Positions 1-9,098 of a stretch of DNA of 64,000 nucleotides are shown one piece after another (the first letter of the stretch is position 1; each line of letters opens with the position of its first letter). The notes below the pieces were generated by a model. It was not told the DNA's origin, searched no databases, and worked only from the letters and a program-made list of their open reading frames with translations. The stretch is from contig NZ_NFHH01000010.1 in the NCBI RefSeq assembly GCF_002161285.1, positions 1 to 64,000 of the forward strand, written 5' to 3'. This DNA is from Blautia sp. An81 (GTDB taxonomy: Bacteria; Bacillota; Clostridia; Lachnospirales; Lachnospiraceae). Made by a program: the position numbers and the translations under genes.

Positions 1-186
1 CCCGAAAGGGCATTAAAAATTTGTTGTAAATAAAGGAAAAATCGAGGGACGGAAGAAGAAACGAAAAAAGAGAAAAAAAGAAACGCCGGAAATTTCCTAG
101 TACTACGACGGAAAACGGGTTTTTGGGATATGATGGAAGGGTTTTATTCGTATTAAAATGAATATTCACCGTTATCAAAATAATTC
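1..186. other. left edge, no gene seen
   Basis: AT-rich, purine-rich stretch. No open reading frame with a ribosome-binding site, RNA gene or convincing terminator could be recognised before the promoter of the tRNA gene. Confidence 0.5.
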
Positions 187-214
187 TTGAAATTTCTAAA
201 AAAAGTGCTATACT
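187..214 (+). promoter_or_regulatory. promoter of tRNA-Gly
   Basis: A -35 TTGAAA (187-192) and a -10 TATACT (209-214) are separated by 16 bases. The expected start of transcription is a few bases before the mature tRNA 5' end at 223. Confidence 0.6.
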
Positions 215-222
215 AAAAATAT

Positions 223-293
223 GCAGATATAGTTCATTGGTAGAACGTCAGCTTCCCAAGCTGAAGAGGCGGGTTCGATTCCCGTTATCTGCT
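223..293 (+). tRNA. tRNA-Gly (anticodon CCC)
   Basis: A cloverleaf can be drawn by eye. The acceptor arm pairs GCAGATA (223-229) with TATCTGC (286-292). The anticodon arm pairs TCAGC with GCTGA around the seven-base loop TTCCCAA, giving anticodon CCC, which reads GGG glycine codons. The T arm has GGTTCGATTCC. The discriminator is T293 and CCA is not encoded. A T-run follows directly (294-300) and may end transcription. Confidence 0.93.
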
Positions 294-324
294 TGTTTTT
301 ATTCTCTGACAACTTTCAAAACAC

Positions 325-356
325 AAAAAGATACAGCACTAAGGCCATATCTTTTT
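325..356. terminator. terminator after the licT-like gene
   Basis: A 9-bp perfect stem (AAAAAGATA with TATCTTTTT) closes a 14-base loop. A and T runs on both arms allow it to work on either strand. It lies just downstream of the antiterminator gene on the minus strand. Confidence 0.6.
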
Positions 357-377
357 GCTTATCTTCCATCTTAATCT

Positions 378-1202
378 TTATTCTCCCAGAATCCTCTGTA
401 TATGTATCGCCAGAAATCCAATCTCCTCTTTCTGGATTTCTTTCTTCATCTCTTTTCCCATATAGGCACATACCAGCTCCGCAGCCTTTCCCGTGCGGGG
501 ATATTTCTCGTAGATATAATCGTTCATATCAATCTTCAAAGGCTCATTTTTTCTGGCTCTGGCAGCCATATAATACAGATGGCTCATCATACGCGCATAG
601 GCCAGAGAATCTTTTGGAACATCCATGTGAAAATGCTCCTCAATAATCGAAATACATTTATCTATGATCCTGGTAGTCTCCAGAGTTTCCGAAACCATTT
701 CGTCTGACAGCCCTGCATGGATGTGAAGGGCAATCAGTCCCACTTCATCCTCAGAGATTGTCACCCCTGCTTTTGACTGAATAATCTCCCGTCCCTTCAG
801 TGCTACCTGGAATTCTTTGGAGAAAAGCATTTGGATATCTTTGGTAAAAGGATTGGGAAACTGCATGTTTTCCCTGGCACGTTTAGCTGCCAGGGCAATA
901 TGGTCTGCCATAGCCAGAAGAATATCCCGGTTCACCTGAGAAAACTCTTCTTCCGCCAGGTCAATAATCTGTCCGGAAATCTCCAGAAATACCGGCTCAA
1001 TAGCGTTCACCGCTTTCAAGGCAGACTGTTTTTTCTTTCTGGTCACCAGAGAATAGACTTTTGCTCCCTTAACAGATTCTATCTGCTGGCCGGGCATTTT
1101 TCCGAAGCCAATGCCGCTGCCCATAAGTATATATTCTCTTTTTGTCTCATTGCTCAGTACGAGAATGCTGTTATTATTCAGTACTTTTATGATCCGAAAC
1201 AT
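378..1202 (-). CDS. BglG/LicT-family transcription antiterminator
   Basis: An RNA-binding antiterminator controlled by PTS phosphorylation (family knowledge). Residues 1-60 form the CAT RNA-binding domain (opening MFRIIKVLNNN). Two PRD domains follow at roughly 65-170 and 172-274, with the expected histidines, e.g. in the ADHIAL and LIALHIH stretches of PRD1 and the MMSHLYY and LAIHIQ stretches of PRD2. The 274-residue length is normal. It lies 62 bases downstream of the PTS permease on the same strand, and a terminator-type hairpin precedes that permease. It therefore most likely governs read-through into the permease gene, like GlcT with ptsG. Assignment to GlcT rather than LicT is inference from context. 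Confidence 0.88.
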   Translation of the reverse strand: MFRIIKVLNNNSILVLSNETKREYILMGSGIGFGKMPGQQIESVKGAKVYSLVTRKKKQSALKAVNAIEPVFLEISGQIIDLAEEEFSQVNRDILLAMADHIALAAKRARENMQFPNPFTKDIQMLFSKEFQVALKGREIIQSKAGVTISEDEVGLIALHIHAGLSDEMVSETLETTRIIDKCISIIEEHFHMDVPKDSLAYARMMSHLYYMAARARKNEPLKIDMNDYIYEKYPRTGKAAELVCAYMGKEMKKEIQKEEIGFLAIHIQRILGE

Positions 1203-1264
1203 TCCATGCAGCTCCCTTTCTTTTCCATACTCTATATCCAGAACCAGGCTACGGCAGCTTAAGC

Positions 1265-3451
1265 TTAAAAACCTGTGATCTCTGCGATTTCATCCAAAGC
1301 TCTTATTTCTCCCTCTGCCTTCATCACAATCTCCTGTCCCTCTTCCAGGCTGGTGAAGACTCCTATGCAGGCTTCGGATTTTGCATGCTCTTTTATATAT
1401 TCTATATCAAACTCCATGAGTTTGTCACCTTTTTTCACTTTGTCATTTTCCTGAACAAAGACTTCAAAACCTTTTCCTTCTAATTTTACTGTATCCACAC
1501 CGATATGGAGCAGATATTCCAGACCATCTTCGGTTCGCAGGCCTAGTGCATGTTTAGACGGAAAGACAAAGCTTATCTCACAATCTTCCGGAGCATAGAC
1601 CACGCCTTCACTTGGAAATACCACATAGCCGTCTCCCATCATTTTTTCTGCGAAAGCTTCATCGGGAGTCTCTGTAATAGATGCAGCTCTCCCATTAAAA
1701 GGTGAACAGAGCTTCCTTACAGCTCCTGATTTCTTAGGGAACTCTTTCTCTTGACCTTCTTCCTTTTCCACAGGTTGTGATACTGGCTCTGTGGAAGCTG
1801 CCTCTTCATAAAATGCTTCTTCCTCAGGGGCTCCTGCCAAATATTCTTCCAGATTGGACTTGATCACAGACACAGAGGGTCCATAGATGATCTGGATTCC
1901 CTGGCCTTTTTTAATAATGCCGGATGGTCCTGTCTGCTTCAAAATGGACTCATTTACTTTCTCCGGATCAACAACTGTACACCTCAGTCTTGTAGCGCAG
2001 CAATCCACATCGGAAATATTTTTCTTGCCGCCTAACCCTCTGGTGATCAGCATACTCTTTTCATCTTCCAGGCTCAGAGCCTGTCCGGAACTCTGGCTGC
2101 CTCCCTCCTGTCTGGCCTTATAGTCTGCTTTTGTGTATAATTTTGTCTCCTCTGTATCCTCTCTTCCCGGAGTCTTCAGATCCAGTTTTTTGATCAGGAA
2201 AGAGAAAATCACAAAGTACAAAATAAAGTAAATAATTCCCACCGGTATGATCCGCATCCAGTCGGTCTTCTCATTTCCCTGGAGGATTCCGAAGATAAAC
2301 AGATCGATAAAGCCGCCGGAAAAGGTAAGTCCCACGGCAATATTTAAAATGTGTGCGATCATATAAGCTGCACCGGCCAATATTACCTGGACTACAAAGA
2401 GGATCGGCGCCACAAAAAGGAAAGAAAACTCCAGAGGCTCAGTGATTCCTGTAAGCATACAGGTCAGAGCCGCAGAGAGAAGAAGACCTCCCGCCTGTTT
2501 TTTCTTCTCTGGTTTCGCACAGCGGTACATGGCAAGTGCCGCTCCCGGAAGACCGAAGATCATGAAAATAAACTCTCCGGAGAAGTATCTGGTAGCATCT
2601 GCACTAAAATGTACAGTACTTGGATCTGCCAGCTGAGCAAAGAAAATATTCTGTCCTCCCTGTACCAGCTGTCCTGCCACTTCCATAGTTCCTCCCACGG
2701 CTGTCTGCCAGAAAGGAAGATAAAATACGTGATGGAGTCCAAATGGAATCAAAGCTCTCTTAATAATACCGAAGATCAGCGTTCCCAGATAGCCGGTTCC
2801 TGTAACCAGTCCTCCCAGGGCGTAGATCCCATTCTGCACCACCGGCCATACAAAATACATAGCAATACCCACAAAGAGATAAACTACCGTAGAAATAATG
2901 GGCACAAATCTGGAACCACCAAAAAAGGAAAGGGCATTGGGCAGCTGGATCTTGTAAAAGCGGTTATGGAGAGCCGCCACTCCCAGGCCTACGATAATGC
3001 CTCCGAAAACACCCATCTGCAAAGTAGGAATACCGCAGACCTCTGCAATGGTTCCAGGCAGTACAGAAGATGCAATAGAACCGTCTTCCAGAATCTGCCC
3101 CTGTACCTGAAGCACAGCGGAAATGGTAGTATGCATGACAAAAAAAGAAATCATAGAGGCCAGGGCCGCTACTTCTTTTTCTTTTTTTGCCATTCCAATG
3201 GCAACACCTACTGCAAAAATCAGGGGTAGATTGTCAAAAATTACATTTCCTGCCTGGCTCATAATAGTCAGCAAGGCATTCAGAAGGGTTCCATCCCCTA
3301 AAATCCCTTCCAGTCCATAGGTTTCAATGGTGGTTGCGTTAGTCAGAGAGCTTCCGATTCCCAGCAAAAGCCCAGCCACTGGCAAAATGGCGATAGGAAG
3401 CATAAAACTCCTGCCCACTCTCTGCAATACGCCAAAAATCTTGTCCTTCAT
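1265..3451 (-). CDS. ptsG: PTS glucose-type transporter subunit IICBA
   Basis: A sugar phosphotransferase permease that imports and phosphorylates its substrate, probably glucose. Domain order is IIC (about 1-420, many membrane segments), IIB (about 455-530) and IIA (about 580-728). The IIB phosphorylation cysteine is in DCCATRLR, at C485 by alignment with the usual DACxTRLR. The IIA active histidine is H649 in LLHIGVDTV. All three domains look intact at 728 residues. The substrate is uncertain between glucose and N-acetylglucosamine; the partner antiterminator downstream favours glucose. A promoter and a terminator hairpin lie upstream, so expression is probably controlled by antitermination. 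Confidence 0.88.
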   Translation of the reverse strand: MKDKIFGVLQRVGRSFMLPIAILPVAGLLLGIGSSLTNATTIETYGLEGILGDGTLLNALLTIMSQAGNVIFDNLPLIFAVGVAIGMAKKEKEVAALASMISFFVMHTTISAVLQVQGQILEDGSIASSVLPGTIAEVCGIPTLQMGVFGGIIVGLGVAALHNRFYKIQLPNALSFFGGSRFVPIISTVVYLFVGIAMYFVWPVVQNGIYALGGLVTGTGYLGTLIFGIIKRALIPFGLHHVFYLPFWQTAVGGTMEVAGQLVQGGQNIFFAQLADPSTVHFSADATRYFSGEFIFMIFGLPGAALAMYRCAKPEKKKQAGGLLLSAALTCMLTGITEPLEFSFLFVAPILFVVQVILAGAAYMIAHILNIAVGLTFSGGFIDLFIFGILQGNEKTDWMRIIPVGIIYFILYFVIFSFLIKKLDLKTPGREDTEETKLYTKADYKARQEGGSQSSGQALSLEDEKSMLITRGLGGKKNISDVDCCATRLRCTVVDPEKVNESILKQTGPSGIIKKGQGIQIIYGPSVSVIKSNLEEYLAGAPEEEAFYEEAASTEPVSQPVEKEEGQEKEFPKKSGAVRKLCSPFNGRAASITETPDEAFAEKMMGDGYVVFPSEGVVYAPEDCEISFVFPSKHALGLRTEDGLEYLLHIGVDTVKLEGKGFEVFVQENDKVKKGDKLMEFDIEYIKEHAKSEACIGVFTSLEEGQEIVMKAEGEIRALDEIAEITGF

Positions 3452-3496
3452 TTCATTCTCCTTTCATTCCGGATACTAATACTGGAAAGAATGGGT

Positions 3497-3564
3497 AAAA
3501 AAAGAAGGCATAAACTTTTCTGTCTGAGTATTTTGTATACTCAAAAACAGATAGTTCATGCCTT
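3497..3564 (-). terminator. leader terminator / probable RNA antiterminator target
   Basis: In the RNA sense the outer stem pairs AAGGCATGAACT with AGTTTATGCCTT (one mismatch) and is followed by TTCTTTTTTT, a classical intrinsic terminator. Inside it sits a second stem (CTGT..GAGTAT with ATACTC..ACAG). It lies between promoter and start codon of the PTS gene whose operon encodes a BglG-type antiterminator, so the inner hairpin is a candidate binding site. I cannot fold it exactly. Confidence 0.65.
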
Positions 3565-3580
3565 TTCAGTTACACACTAT

Positions 3581-3608
3581 CCTATAATATCCGCTCTTTT
3601 ATTATAGG
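3581..3608 (-). repeat. perfect inverted repeat at the ptsG transcription start
   Basis: A 9-bp perfect inverted repeat (CCTATAATA with TATTATAGG) around a 10-base loop, just downstream of the predicted -10. It could be an operator or a 5' RNA hairpin. Function unknown. Confidence 0.5.
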
Positions 3609-3611
3609 GAC

Positions 3612-3641
3612 ATTATAAAGGGTCATTCTTTGATTCGTCAA
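3612..3641 (-). promoter_or_regulatory. promoter of ptsG-antiterminator operon
   Basis: Read on the minus strand: -35 TTGACG (3641-3636), 18-base spacer, -10 TATAAT (3617-3612). This leaves a leader of about 150 bases holding the terminator hairpin. Confidence 0.6.
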
Positions 3642-3695
3642 TTCACATTTCCTACAGATTTCACAATAAATTTCTGTGAAAATTTTACAAAATTT

Positions 3696-4976
3696 TTAGA
3701 TTCTGCGAATATCGTTGAACATAACGAAAACCATCAAAAGCATCAAGAGGACAAAGCCTGCGAAATGCACCATTCCTTCCACATTGGGATTGATCCGTTT
3801 CTTCCGTATGGCTTCGATGATGAGAAAAACAAGTCTTCCTCCGTCCAGTGCCGGAATAGGCAGAAGGTTCATCACACCTAAATTGGCTGAGAGGAGGATT
3901 GCCCAGTAGAGCATCTGCATCCACACCATTACAGTTCCCTCTGACTTAGCCTCCTCATAAGAGTCTCCGATCACATCAATGATTCCCACAGGGCCTGACA
4001 GATCGTTGACAGTGAACTGGCCTTTTATCAGCATTGCAAGGCTTTCAACGGTGCTGGTGATCCAGTACCGCACTTCTACAGCACTGTATTTGATCACTCC
4101 CAGGAAATTGGTTTTTTCCCGGTATAAATTATAGACAAACCCGGTGTCCACCTGTTTCGTCATCCTGGGCGTCACGGATATCTGGCGGATTTCTCCGTTT
4201 CGCTCAATGCCAAGGGTAATCTCCGAACCATCCAGAGGATTCTCACTGATATAATCCTGCAGATCCTGGCTGATTTTGATTTCTACTCCATTAATCTCCC
4301 GGACAATATCTCCTGCCTGAACACCGGCATCCATCATGGAGCCGTCCACCATTACCTGGGTAATCTCCGGCTCCCCTTCCGGCATATAATAAAATCCCAG
4401 CAGGTAGCTGGTCTGACTGTCTGCAGTATAGGAAATCTCATGTTCTTCCCCATCCCGCTCATAGGTAAGGGTAATATTTTCATCTTGAAGTCCGTGAAGG
4501 GTCAAATATAATTCCAGATCTCTTCCGATGGAAATGTGTTTCCCCTGAAATTTTGTGATCACATCTCCTTCCTGAAGCCCTGCCTCCTGGGCCGGAGAGC
4601 CTTCCTCTACCTGAAGGACCCTGGATGGATCATAGCCAATGACGCTGGTAATGATCATGGCAAAGATAAAGGCCAGAATAAAGTTGAAGATCGGCCCTGC
4701 AGCCACCACGGAAATCCTTGCCCAGACAGAGGCCCGGTTAAAAGACCCCTGGCTGTTGTCATCGTCATCCTCTCCTACCATCATGCAGGAGCCTCCAATA
4801 GGAAAGAGCTTCAGAGAGTATCGGGTCTCCCCCTTTACCGTAGAAAGGAGTCTTGGCCCCATACCCAGAGAAAATTCTGTAACTGTAATACCGTTTCTCT
4901 TAGCCAGTAGAAAATGTCCCAGCTCATGGAAAATCACAATTACAGAAAATACTAAAATCGCAATAAGAATCCTCAA
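3696..4976 (-). CDS. rseP: site-2 intramembrane protease RseP
   Basis: A membrane zinc metalloprotease that cleaves membrane-bound substrates such as anti-sigma factors (family knowledge). The zinc motif HELGH is at residues 17-21 of the chosen product, and LDGGRL with the third zinc ligand is near 377. Two PDZ domains lie between (GSPAQEAGLQEGDV and MMDAGVQAGDI). I chose TTG at 4976 as start: AGGTGG lies four bases upstream and this gives the family's usual N-terminus beginning just before the first membrane segment (426 residues). An upstream in-frame ATG at 5018 would add 14 atypical residues inside dxr. It is the last gene of the pyrH-to-rseP cluster and starts one base after the dxr stop. 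Confidence 0.9.
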   Translation of the reverse strand: MRILIAILVFSVIVIFHELGHFLLAKRNGITVTEFSLGMGPRLLSTVKGETRYSLKLFPIGGSCMMVGEDDDDNSQGSFNRASVWARISVVAAGPIFNFILAFIFAMIITSVIGYDPSRVLQVEEGSPAQEAGLQEGDVITKFQGKHISIGRDLELYLTLHGLQDENITLTYERDGEEHEISYTADSQTSYLLGFYYMPEGEPEITQVMVDGSMMDAGVQAGDIVREINGVEIKISQDLQDYISENPLDGSEITLGIERNGEIRQISVTPRMTKQVDTGFVYNLYREKTNFLGVIKYSAVEVRYWITSTVESLAMLIKGQFTVNDLSGPVGIIDVIGDSYEEAKSEGTVMVWMQMLYWAILLSANLGVMNLLPIPALDGGRLVFLIIEAIRKKRINPNVEGMVHFAGFVLLMLLMVFVMFNDIRRI

Positions 4977-4977
4977 T

Positions 4978-6120
4978 TTACCACCTGCCTTCGATCCACC
5001 TGTAAATTTCCTGCTCAATATTCAGGATTTCTTCTATCCCCGGATCCGCAACCACTTTATGTCTCTCCATAGCTTCCTCAATAATCCTGTAAATATCCAG
5101 AAAAGCGATTTTTCGTTCAAGAAACAGTGCCACAGCTTTTTCGTTGGCTGCATTAAACACAGTGGGCATAGAACCCCCTTCTTTTGAAGCTTTTATGGCA
5201 AGAGGCAGTCCTTTAAAGGTCTCTGTGTCAGGAGCTTCAAAAGTAATGGAGCCCAATTTTGTAAAGTCCAGCCTCTCATCGTCCAGGAATCTTCTCTCTC
5301 CCCGGTACAGAGCATACTGAATCGGCAGACGCATATCCGGCGTGCCAAGCTGGGCCATAACGCTGCCATCTGTAAATTCTACCATGGAATGGATCACACT
5401 CTGAGGCTGGACCACCACCTGAATCTGATCCAGATCCACGCCAAAGAGCCACTTTGCCTCCATCACCTCCAGACCTTTATTTACCAGAGTTGCGGAATCA
5501 ATGGTAATCTTATGTCCCATAGCCCAGTTAGGATGTTTCAGAGCATCTTCCACCCGGACATTTTCCAGCTCAGCCCGTTTCTTTCCCCGGAAAGGTCCTC
5601 CTGAGGCTGTGATCAGAAGCTTCTGGATACTCTCTGATTTTTCTCCATGAAGGCACTGGTAAATGGCACTGTGTTCACTGTCCACAGGATAAATTTTTAC
5701 CCCTTTTTTCTCTGCCAGAGGCATGATGATATGTCCTGCAGTAACCAATGTCTCCTTGTTTGCCAGAGCAATATCCTTCCTGGCACAGATTGCTTCTATA
5801 GTCGGACGGATGCCAATCATTCCCACAATAGCTGTCACCAAAATGTCGGTCTCTTCCATAACTGCCAGTTCGATCAGTCCTTCCATACCGCCGACTACCC
5901 TGCAGTCCGTATCTTTTACCTGGACTGCCAGCTCCTTTGCAAGAGCCGGATCTCCTACTGCAGCCAGCCTGGGTTTAAAGGTCCTGATCTGCTGCTCCAG
6001 AAGTTCAATATTCTTTCCTGCGGCAAGTCCTGCCACCTGCAGATCTTCATTTTTACTTACAATATCCAGAGTCTGGGTTCCAATAGAGCCAGTAGAACCC
6101 AATACTGCGATCTTTGTCAT
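4978..6120 (-). CDS. dxr: 1-deoxy-D-xylulose 5-phosphate reductoisomerase
   Basis: The first committed enzyme of the non-mevalonate (MEP) isoprenoid pathway, converting DXP to MEP with NADPH. The N-terminal nucleotide-binding motif GSTGSIG is at residues 8-14. The metal and substrate region contains PVDSEHSA and the serine/glycine loop ASGGPFRG. Length 380 is typical. It sits between cdsA and rseP, with 13 bases to cdsA and essentially no gap to rseP, so the genes are cotranscribed. Confidence 0.96.
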   Translation of the reverse strand: MTKIAVLGSTGSIGTQTLDIVSKNEDLQVAGLAAGKNIELLEQQIRTFKPRLAAVGDPALAKELAVQVKDTDCRVVGGMEGLIELAVMEETDILVTAIVGMIGIRPTIEAICARKDIALANKETLVTAGHIIMPLAEKKGVKIYPVDSEHSAIYQCLHGEKSESIQKLLITASGGPFRGKKRAELENVRVEDALKHPNWAMGHKITIDSATLVNKGLEVMEAKWLFGVDLDQIQVVVQPQSVIHSMVEFTDGSVMAQLGTPDMRLPIQYALYRGERRFLDDERLDFTKLGSITFEAPDTETFKGLPLAIKASKEGGSMPTVFNAANEKAVALFLERKIAFLDIYRIIEEAMERHKVVADPGIEEILNIEQEIYRWIEGRW

Positions 6121-6133
6121 AATTTTATCCCCT

Positions 6134-6946
6134 TTAAATCAGTACCTTTGCCAGAAAATAAATAAATGGCGCGGTAAAAATCACACTGTCAAACCGATCC
6201 AGGATTCCGCCGTGACCGGGGATCAGTGTTCCGTAATCTTTAATATCTTTGTTTCGTTTAATAGCAGAAGCAGCCAAATCCCCTACCATAGAGATCAGCG
6301 CCCCTATAGCACAGATTAGGGCATACATCCAAGGCGTATGTCCCTGGGCTGGATTTACACCGGCAATGATCAAAGCATACACTGCCCCTAAGAGGGCAGC
6401 GCCTGCCACGCCTCCCACAGCCCCTTCTACAGATTTTTTAGGACTTAACACAGGAGCCATCTTGTGTCTGCCTATGAGTCTTCCCACGCAATAGGCACAG
6501 GTATCGCTGCCCCAGGAGCTTAAAAAAATCAGAACTACCAGCCATACGCCTCCTTCCAGGTTTCTGGTCTTGTAGATGTAGGACAGCATTACTGCCACAT
6601 ATATAATTCCAAACATAGCAGCCATGATCTGCTCTGCCTGGTACTTGGGATAAGTAAACACATAGACACACATGATCAGCACCAGGGCAAAAAGCAGGAT
6701 TACAAGAGAAACCTCTTCTCCCTGACGCCATAACAGAGTAAGATAATATCCTACGGCTCCCACATATCCTGCGATTTCCAGAGGGCCGAATCCCTTTTGA
6801 TGAACTCCCATAACCCGGTAAAGTTCACTCATCCCGATGATGGAAACCGCCAGCAGTACAGTAAAAAGCACCACATCCCCTGCCGCTATAGAAGCGGCAG
6901 CTATGATCACCAGGATAATACCGCTAAAAAGCCTTGTCCAGAACAT
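6134..6946 (-). CDS. cdsA: phosphatidate cytidylyltransferase
   Basis: Makes CDP-diacylglycerol from phosphatidate and CTP, the entry to phospholipid synthesis. It is a polytopic membrane protein of 270 residues. The family signature is present near the C-terminus: KRNKDIKDYG..IPGHGGILDRFDS, matching the KRxxKD and GHGGxxDRxD pattern. It starts one base after uppS ends, so translation is probably coupled. Confidence 0.94.
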   Translation of the reverse strand: MFWTRLFSGIILVIIAAASIAAGDVVLFTVLLAVSIIGMSELYRVMGVHQKGFGPLEIAGYVGAVGYYLTLLWRQGEEVSLVILLFALVLIMCVYVFTYPKYQAEQIMAAMFGIIYVAVMLSYIYKTRNLEGGVWLVVLIFLSSWGSDTCAYCVGRLIGRHKMAPVLSPKKSVEGAVGGVAGAALLGAVYALIIAGVNPAQGHTPWMYALICAIGALISMVGDLAASAIKRNKDIKDYGTLIPGHGGILDRFDSVIFTAPFIYFLAKVLI

Positions 6947-6947
6947 G

Positions 6948-7655
6948 TCAGTCCTCCTTTACACCGCCAAATCTGCGGTCTCTCTTATTGTATTTCTCTA
7001 TGGCTTTCACAAATTCTTCTTTGTTAAAATCCGGCCATGGAACATCTGTAAAATAAAATTCCGTATAGGCAAGCTGCCACATAAGAAAGTTAGACAATCT
7101 CTCTTCTCCGCTGGTACGGATGAGAAGATCTGGATCCGGCAGGCCTCTGGTATCCAGATAATCTGAAACCGTATCCTCTGTAATAGACTCCGGATCCAGA
7201 TTTCCTTTCTTTACGTCCTCTGCCATATGCCGGACGGCTCTTGTAATCTCGTCTCTGCTCCCATAATTCAGGGCAATCTGAAAATGCAGCTCATCAAACT
7301 GACTGGAATATTCCTCCAGCTCCCGGATCTTATCCTGAAGATCCTGATCAAAGGCTCTCGGATCACCGATGACCCGGACCCGCATTTTATTGTCCCTGGA
7401 AATTTTAATACATTTCTTCATATAATTCCGGAACAGTTTCATCAGGCCATCTACTTCTTCCCTGGATCGTTTCCAGTTCTCTGTAGAAAATGCATACACC
7501 GTAAGATATTTGATTCCTAATTCTTTGGCCATCGTACAAACCTTTTCCAGGTTATCGCATCCTTTGACATGGCCATAGGTCCTGGGCATTCCCTTTGCTT
7601 TTGCCCACCGCCCATTTCCGTCCAGAATGATCGCTACATGTCTGGGAACTACCAT
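6948..7655 (-). CDS. uppS: isoprenyl transferase (undecaprenyl diphosphate synthase)
   Basis: Condenses isopentenyl diphosphate units into the C55 carrier lipid used for cell-wall synthesis. The N-terminal motif HVAIILDGNGRWAK holds the catalytic aspartate D12 and the adjacent GNGRW. The C-terminal RTSGEERLSNFL and QLAYTEFYF stretches are also family hallmarks. Length 235 is normal. The ATG has AGGAGG eight bases upstream. An intercistronic hairpin separates it from frr. Confidence 0.95.
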   Translation of the reverse strand: MVVPRHVAIILDGNGRWAKAKGMPRTYGHVKGCDNLEKVCTMAKELGIKYLTVYAFSTENWKRSREEVDGLMKLFRNYMKKCIKISRDNKMRVRVIGDPRAFDQDLQDKIRELEEYSSQFDELHFQIALNYGSRDEITRAVRHMAEDVKKGNLDPESITEDTVSDYLDTRGLPDPDLLIRTSGEERLSNFLMWQLAYTEFYFTDVPWPDFNKEEFVKAIEKYNKRDRRFGGVKED

Positions 7656-7675
7656 AATTTTTTCCTCCTACGCAT

Positions 7676-7714
7676 AAAAGAGGCACAATACCTGTTCTTT
7701 GTATGTGCCCCTTC
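7676..7714 (-). terminator. hairpin between frr and uppS
   Basis: On the minus strand AAGGGGCACATAC pairs with GTATTGTGCCTCTT (one bulge) and is followed by TTTT. It looks like a partial intrinsic terminator inside the cluster that would lower expression of uppS and the downstream genes relative to pyrH-frr. Confidence 0.6.
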
Positions 7715-7723
7715 TACTGTTTT

Positions 7724-8281
7724 TTATACAGTCATGATTTCTTTAGATTTTTCTTCCACTGCTTTATCAATTTCTTTTACATATTTGTCTGTGGATTTCT
7801 GGATCTTATCTTCCAGTTCTTTGATCTCATCCTCAGACACATCCTGTTTGGCCAGCTTTTTGAACGAATCGTTAGCGTCCCTGCGGACATTGCGTACAGC
7901 TACCTTTGCGGCTTCTCCTTTTTTCTTTACGTCTTTTACCAGCTCTTTTCTGCGCTCCTCTGTAAGCTCCGGCAGAACCAGGCGGATCACCTTTCCGTCA
8001 TTGTTCGGATTTAAGCCAAGATCAGAAGCCAGGATTGCTTTCTGGATCTCCTTTATCAGAGAAGATTCCCATGGCTGGATCTGGATCATTCTGGCCTCCG
8101 GCACCATAATATTCGCCACCTGCTGAAGAGGTGTAGGACTTCCATAATAGTCTACGGTGATTTTATCTAAAATATGCGGATTTGCTCTTCCTGCCCGGAT
8201 AGTAGAATACTCTTTTACCAGACCGTCCAAGGTTTTCTGCATTTTATGTTCATATTTTTGAATTCTCTCATCAGTTGCCAT
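7724..8281 (-). CDS. frr: ribosome recycling factor
   Basis: Splits post-termination ribosomes together with EF-G. The 185-residue length is exactly typical. The sequence carries the family pattern of a long three-helix bundle: [21 protein letters not shown] near residue 30, then a long charged coiled-coil region ([18 protein letters not shown]). It lies 48 bases downstream of pyrH, the usual order. Confidence 0.96.
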   Translation of the reverse strand: MATDERIQKYEHKMQKTLDGLVKEYSTIRAGRANPHILDKITVDYYGSPTPLQQVANIMVPEARMIQIQPWESSLIKEIQKAILASDLGLNPNNDGKVIRLVLPELTEERRKELVKDVKKKGEAAKVAVRNVRRDANDSFKKLAKQDVSEDEIKELEDKIQKSTDKYVKEIDKAVEEKSKEIMTV

Positions 8282-8329
8282 AATTATTTCCTCCTGTTTC
8301 TGTCTTCTTTTACTTTTGGGAATTAATGA

Positions 8330-9025
8330 TTATACCAGCACCTTTGTACCGGTGAAGCTGCCATGGGCAGTATTTACAATGCTGTTTTCCTCGTTAAGGC
8401 CAAACACCAGCATAGGCATTTTATTTTCCATACACATAATGGATGCCGTCATATCCATAACCGCCAGCTTCTTGTCAATGACTTCCTGAATACTGATCTC
8501 ATCATATTTCTTTGCCTCAGGATTCAGCTTCGGATCGCTGTCATATACGCCGTCCACAGCTTTTGCCAGGAAAATTGTATCCGCCTCTATCTCAATAGCC
8601 CGAAGAACAGTTGCCGTATCTGTGGAGAAATAGGGATGTCCGGTTCCTCCGGCCATGAACACCACCATATTCCGCTCAAAATATTTATTTGCCCTGTCTT
8701 TTGAAAAAAGCTTTGTAAAAGAACCACATTCAAAAGGTGTAAGCACACTGGTCTTCATACCTGCGGCACGAAAGATTTCTGAAACGTAGATACAATTCAT
8801 GACTGTAGCAAGCATTCCGATCTGATCTGCCTTGGTACGGTCAATATTCTCACTGGTCCGTCCTCTCCAGAAATTTCCGCCTCCGATGACGATCCCTACC
8901 TGGATACCTTCGTCCACCAGGACCTTCACCTGCTTTGCCACTTCCATCACTGTATCCTCGTCAAAGCCCGTTTTTTTCGGTCCTGCCAGAGCTTCTCCGC
9001 TTAATTTCAGCAATATTCTCTTCAT
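8330..9025 (-). CDS. pyrH: UMP kinase
   Basis: Phosphorylates UMP to UDP in pyrimidine nucleotide synthesis; member of the amino-acid kinase fold. The N-terminus RILLKLSGEAL and GIVIGGGNFWRG are characteristic, as are the C-terminal MDMTA and NTAHGSFTGT stretches. Length 231 is standard. It is the first gene of the cluster after a strong predicted promoter. Confidence 0.96.
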   Translation of the reverse strand: MKRILLKLSGEALAGPKKTGFDEDTVMEVAKQVKVLVDEGIQVGIVIGGGNFWRGRTSENIDRTKADQIGMLATVMNCIYVSEIFRAAGMKTSVLTPFECGSFTKLFSKDRANKYFERNMVVFMAGGTGHPYFSTDTATVLRAIEIEADTIFLAKAVDGVYDSDPKLNPEAKKYDEISIQEVIDKKLAVMDMTASIMCMENKMPMLVFGLNEENSIVNTAHGSFTGTKVLV

Positions 9026-9098
9026 TTTTCAAGCTCCTTTATCTTACTTTAGTGTCCTGCTGCATCACACACAAATGCAATTTCTGACGCTTTTCTTT

